64,000 nucleotides of DNA, from assembly GCA_963836375.1 (NCBI GenBank), contig CAWIJK010000002.1, forward strand, positions 744,001 to 808,000. Reading direction: 5' to 3'. Below, piece by piece: positions 62,762-64,000 of the stretch. The position numbers and the translations under genes were made by a program. Each line of letters starts with the position of its first letter. Positions within the stretch are counted from its first letter, which is position 1. Origin of the DNA: CAWIJK01 sp963836375. Its GTDB lineage: Bacteria; Actinomycetota; Acidimicrobiia; Acidimicrobiales; RAAP-2. The notes under the pieces are model-generated. The model made no database searches. It worked only from the letters and a program-made list of their open reading frames with translations, and was not told the DNA's origin.

Positions 62762-63757
62762 TCAGCCAAGGGCGAGGTAGACCCGGACCGTGGTCCCCCC
62801 GGGCCCCGAGCGGATCTGGACGAGCTGGGCCAGCCGCTGCACCATCCACAGCCCGCGCCCGCGCTCGTCGTCGTGGGCAGGGCGACGGCGGCCGACCAGG
62901 GGATCGTCCAGCCGGCCCGCGTCGCGCACCTCGCAGACCAAGGACCCCGCCTCGCGCCACACCAGGAGCCGTCCGCCCCCGCCCCCGTGGCGCACCGAGT
63001 TGGTGGCCAGCTCGTCGACGGCGAGCACCACGTCGTGGGCCCGTCGGGGTGCCATGCCGGCGGTGGCGGCCTCCCGGGCGACCAGGCCCCGGACGCCAGG
63101 GAGCGAGGAACGGTCCACCTCGAGCGAGCGCACCGGTGGCACCGGGTCGGCGAGCGGGGCTCCGAACGTCTCGGCCGGCCCGGGCGGTCCAGCGTAGGAG
63201 GTGCTCGGTCGGGCCAGACCCCCCTCGCACAGAACCGGATGGCTCCTGGCCGCCTCGGCCACGACCGCCGGGTCCAACGTGGCCAGGTCGTAGGGGCAAC
63301 CGAGGCGCCACGGTGGCCCCCACCCGAAGGCGCGGTTCAAGAGTGACTCGTGGAGCTGGCACTCCACCAGCGCCGGCGCGCTCCGGGACGGGGTGATCGG
63401 CTCGCCGATCCCCCGGAAGCGCCGGCCGGCCGCCAGTTGCTCGTCGGTGAAGTCCTGCCACGCCGGGATGATCCGGGCCGGGTTGGTCCCGACGTCGGCC
63501 ATGTCGGCGAAACGCACACTCTGGGCTGCCGCGCCGAGGGCATCGCGCAGGGCGTTGATCTTCGCGGGGTCGACGACCACCAGGACCGCCTCGTCCGCCG
63601 CCACCCCCTCGGCGACGAAGGGCGCCGTGGCGGCCACGAAGCCCCCGAGTCCCTCGTAGAACATGGCCTCGTGGCTGAAGTGACTCCGCGGACGGTGGCG
63701 GCCGGTTGCCGGCTCGATGGTTCCGCCCTGCGTGTTCGTCGGCTTGTGTGCTGCCAT
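62762..63757 (-). CDS. MEDS-domain and anti-sigma-type HATPase protein
   Basis: A 331-residue two-domain protein. The first 180 residues match MEDS/DcmR-type sensory domains (HEAMFYEGLGGFVAATAPFVAEGVAADEAVLVVVDPAKI, and a Tyr/Cys-containing segment WRLGCPYDLATLD). The C-terminal 120 residues form an RsbW-like histidine-kinase ATPase fold (LAVDELATNSVRHGG, then DERGRGLWMVQRLA). Such proteins regulate anti-sigma partner switching in actinobacteria. ATG 63755-63757 is preferred to GTG 63763. No STAS-domain antagonist or sigma factor is adjacent. Confidence 0.85.
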   Translation of the reverse strand: MAAHKPTNTQGGTIEPATGRHRPRSHFSHEAMFYEGLGGFVAATAPFVAEGVAADEAVLVVVDPAKINALRDALGAAAQSVRFADMADVGTNPARIIPAWQDFTDEQLAAGRRFRGIGEPITPSRSAPALVECQLHESLLNRAFGWGPPWRLGCPYDLATLDPAVVAEAARSHPVLCEGGLARPSTSYAGPPGPAETFGAPLADPVPPVRSLEVDRSSLPGVRGLVAREAATAGMAPRRAHDVVLAVDELATNSVRHGGGGGRLLVWREAGSLVCEVRDAGRLDDPLVGRRRPAHDDERGRGLWMVQRLAQLVQIRSGPGGTTVRVYLALG

Positions 63758-63894
63758 GGCCACCCGTCGCGCCTCCGGTGGCGTCAGCGCCCCGCTACCG
63801 GACCTCGGTCCGCATTGTTCCCCCGAACCCGGCCGCCAAACCCGGGCCGGTGCACGGGTCCCCCGGGGCGCAGGCCCCGGGCCCTCACGGGGGG

Positions 63895-64000
63895 TCAGGG
63901 CTTGAGCACGTGGCGGAGCACGTCGCCGGTGTGGCTCCCGGTGGTCTTGGCCACCTGCTCGGGGGTGCCCTCGGCCACCACCCGGCCACCGCCGTCGCCG
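63895..64000 (-). CDS. uvrA: Excinuclease ABC subunit A, C-terminal fragment
   Basis: Only the last 35 codons are in the window. They read GDGGGRVVAEGTPEQVAKTTGSHTGDVL and end at TGA 63895-63897. This is the typical UvrA C-terminus following the second ABC signature. It fits the nearby uvrC. Confidence 0.8.
   Translation of the reverse strand, partial: GDGGGRVVAEGTPEQVAKTTGSHTGDVLRHVLKP

Overview
The window is about 64 kb of very GC-rich DNA that looks like an actinobacterial chromosome. I infer an Acidimicrobiia-like lineage. The evidence is two actinobacterial housekeeping clusters (HAD phosphatase-tlyA-nadK-recN-pyrG-nudix-xerD, and uvrC-rapZ-yvcK-gap-pgk-tpiA-secG), an F420-linked reductase, paired WS/DGAT acyltransferases, and secreted proteins with Gly/Trp-rich propeller-like repeats. 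GTG starts and 4-base stop/start overlaps (ATGA, GTGA) are common. The class-level assignment is inference; no rRNA is present.

1-10,465: the end of trpS, then a run of minus-strand genes: M50 protease, TraR/DksA zinc-finger protein, XerD, ADP-ribose-type Nudix, CTP synthase, RecN, NAD kinase, TlyA, a PhaF-like phasin/histone-H1 protein and a HAD phosphatase. 10,731-15,130: a complete carbohydrate ABC importer (ATPase, two permeases, binding protein). 15,189-18,082: two overlapping WS/DGAT acyltransferases. 18,278-22,667: a secreted repeat/L,D-transpeptidase-like protein, DUF3151, DUF480, a hypothetical gene and a PIG-L deacetylase.

22,738-28,531: a compact operon of DHA2-type exporter, MarR regulator, CYP51-type P450, 3Fe-4S ferredoxin, NTF2-like protein and a LivK-like binding protein, with a likely MarR operator at the MarR start. 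28,577-30,152: WYL regulator and a small secreted protein.

30,355-49,630: accessory DNA. It holds a small HMA copper chaperone, two Cu+-type P1B ATPases (one with an extra C-terminal exported domain), an MFS exporter, small orphan genes, a frameshifted TPR gene, an F420-type reductase and a 1,633-residue secreted adhesin. The adhesin joins a PilX-like region, IPT and Ig-like repeats and a type IV pilin-like C-terminus. The region ends in a decayed recombinase whose reading frame stops inside a tRNA-Leu(GAG) gene. An intact ISL3-family insertion sequence (18-bp perfect core inverted repeats, 8-bp target duplication) interrupts that recombinase. This looks like one end of an old integrated element; the far end was not found.

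49,713-64,000: core genes again: an oligopeptide-type binding lipoprotein, secG, tpiA, pgk, gap, yvcK, rapZ and uvrC (whiA, usually between yvcK and gap, is missing). Then comes nadA behind a structured leader, an amidohydrolase with an SRPBCC protein, a nitroreductase, an APH-like kinase, a MEDS/anti-sigma ATPase protein and the C-terminus of uvrA.
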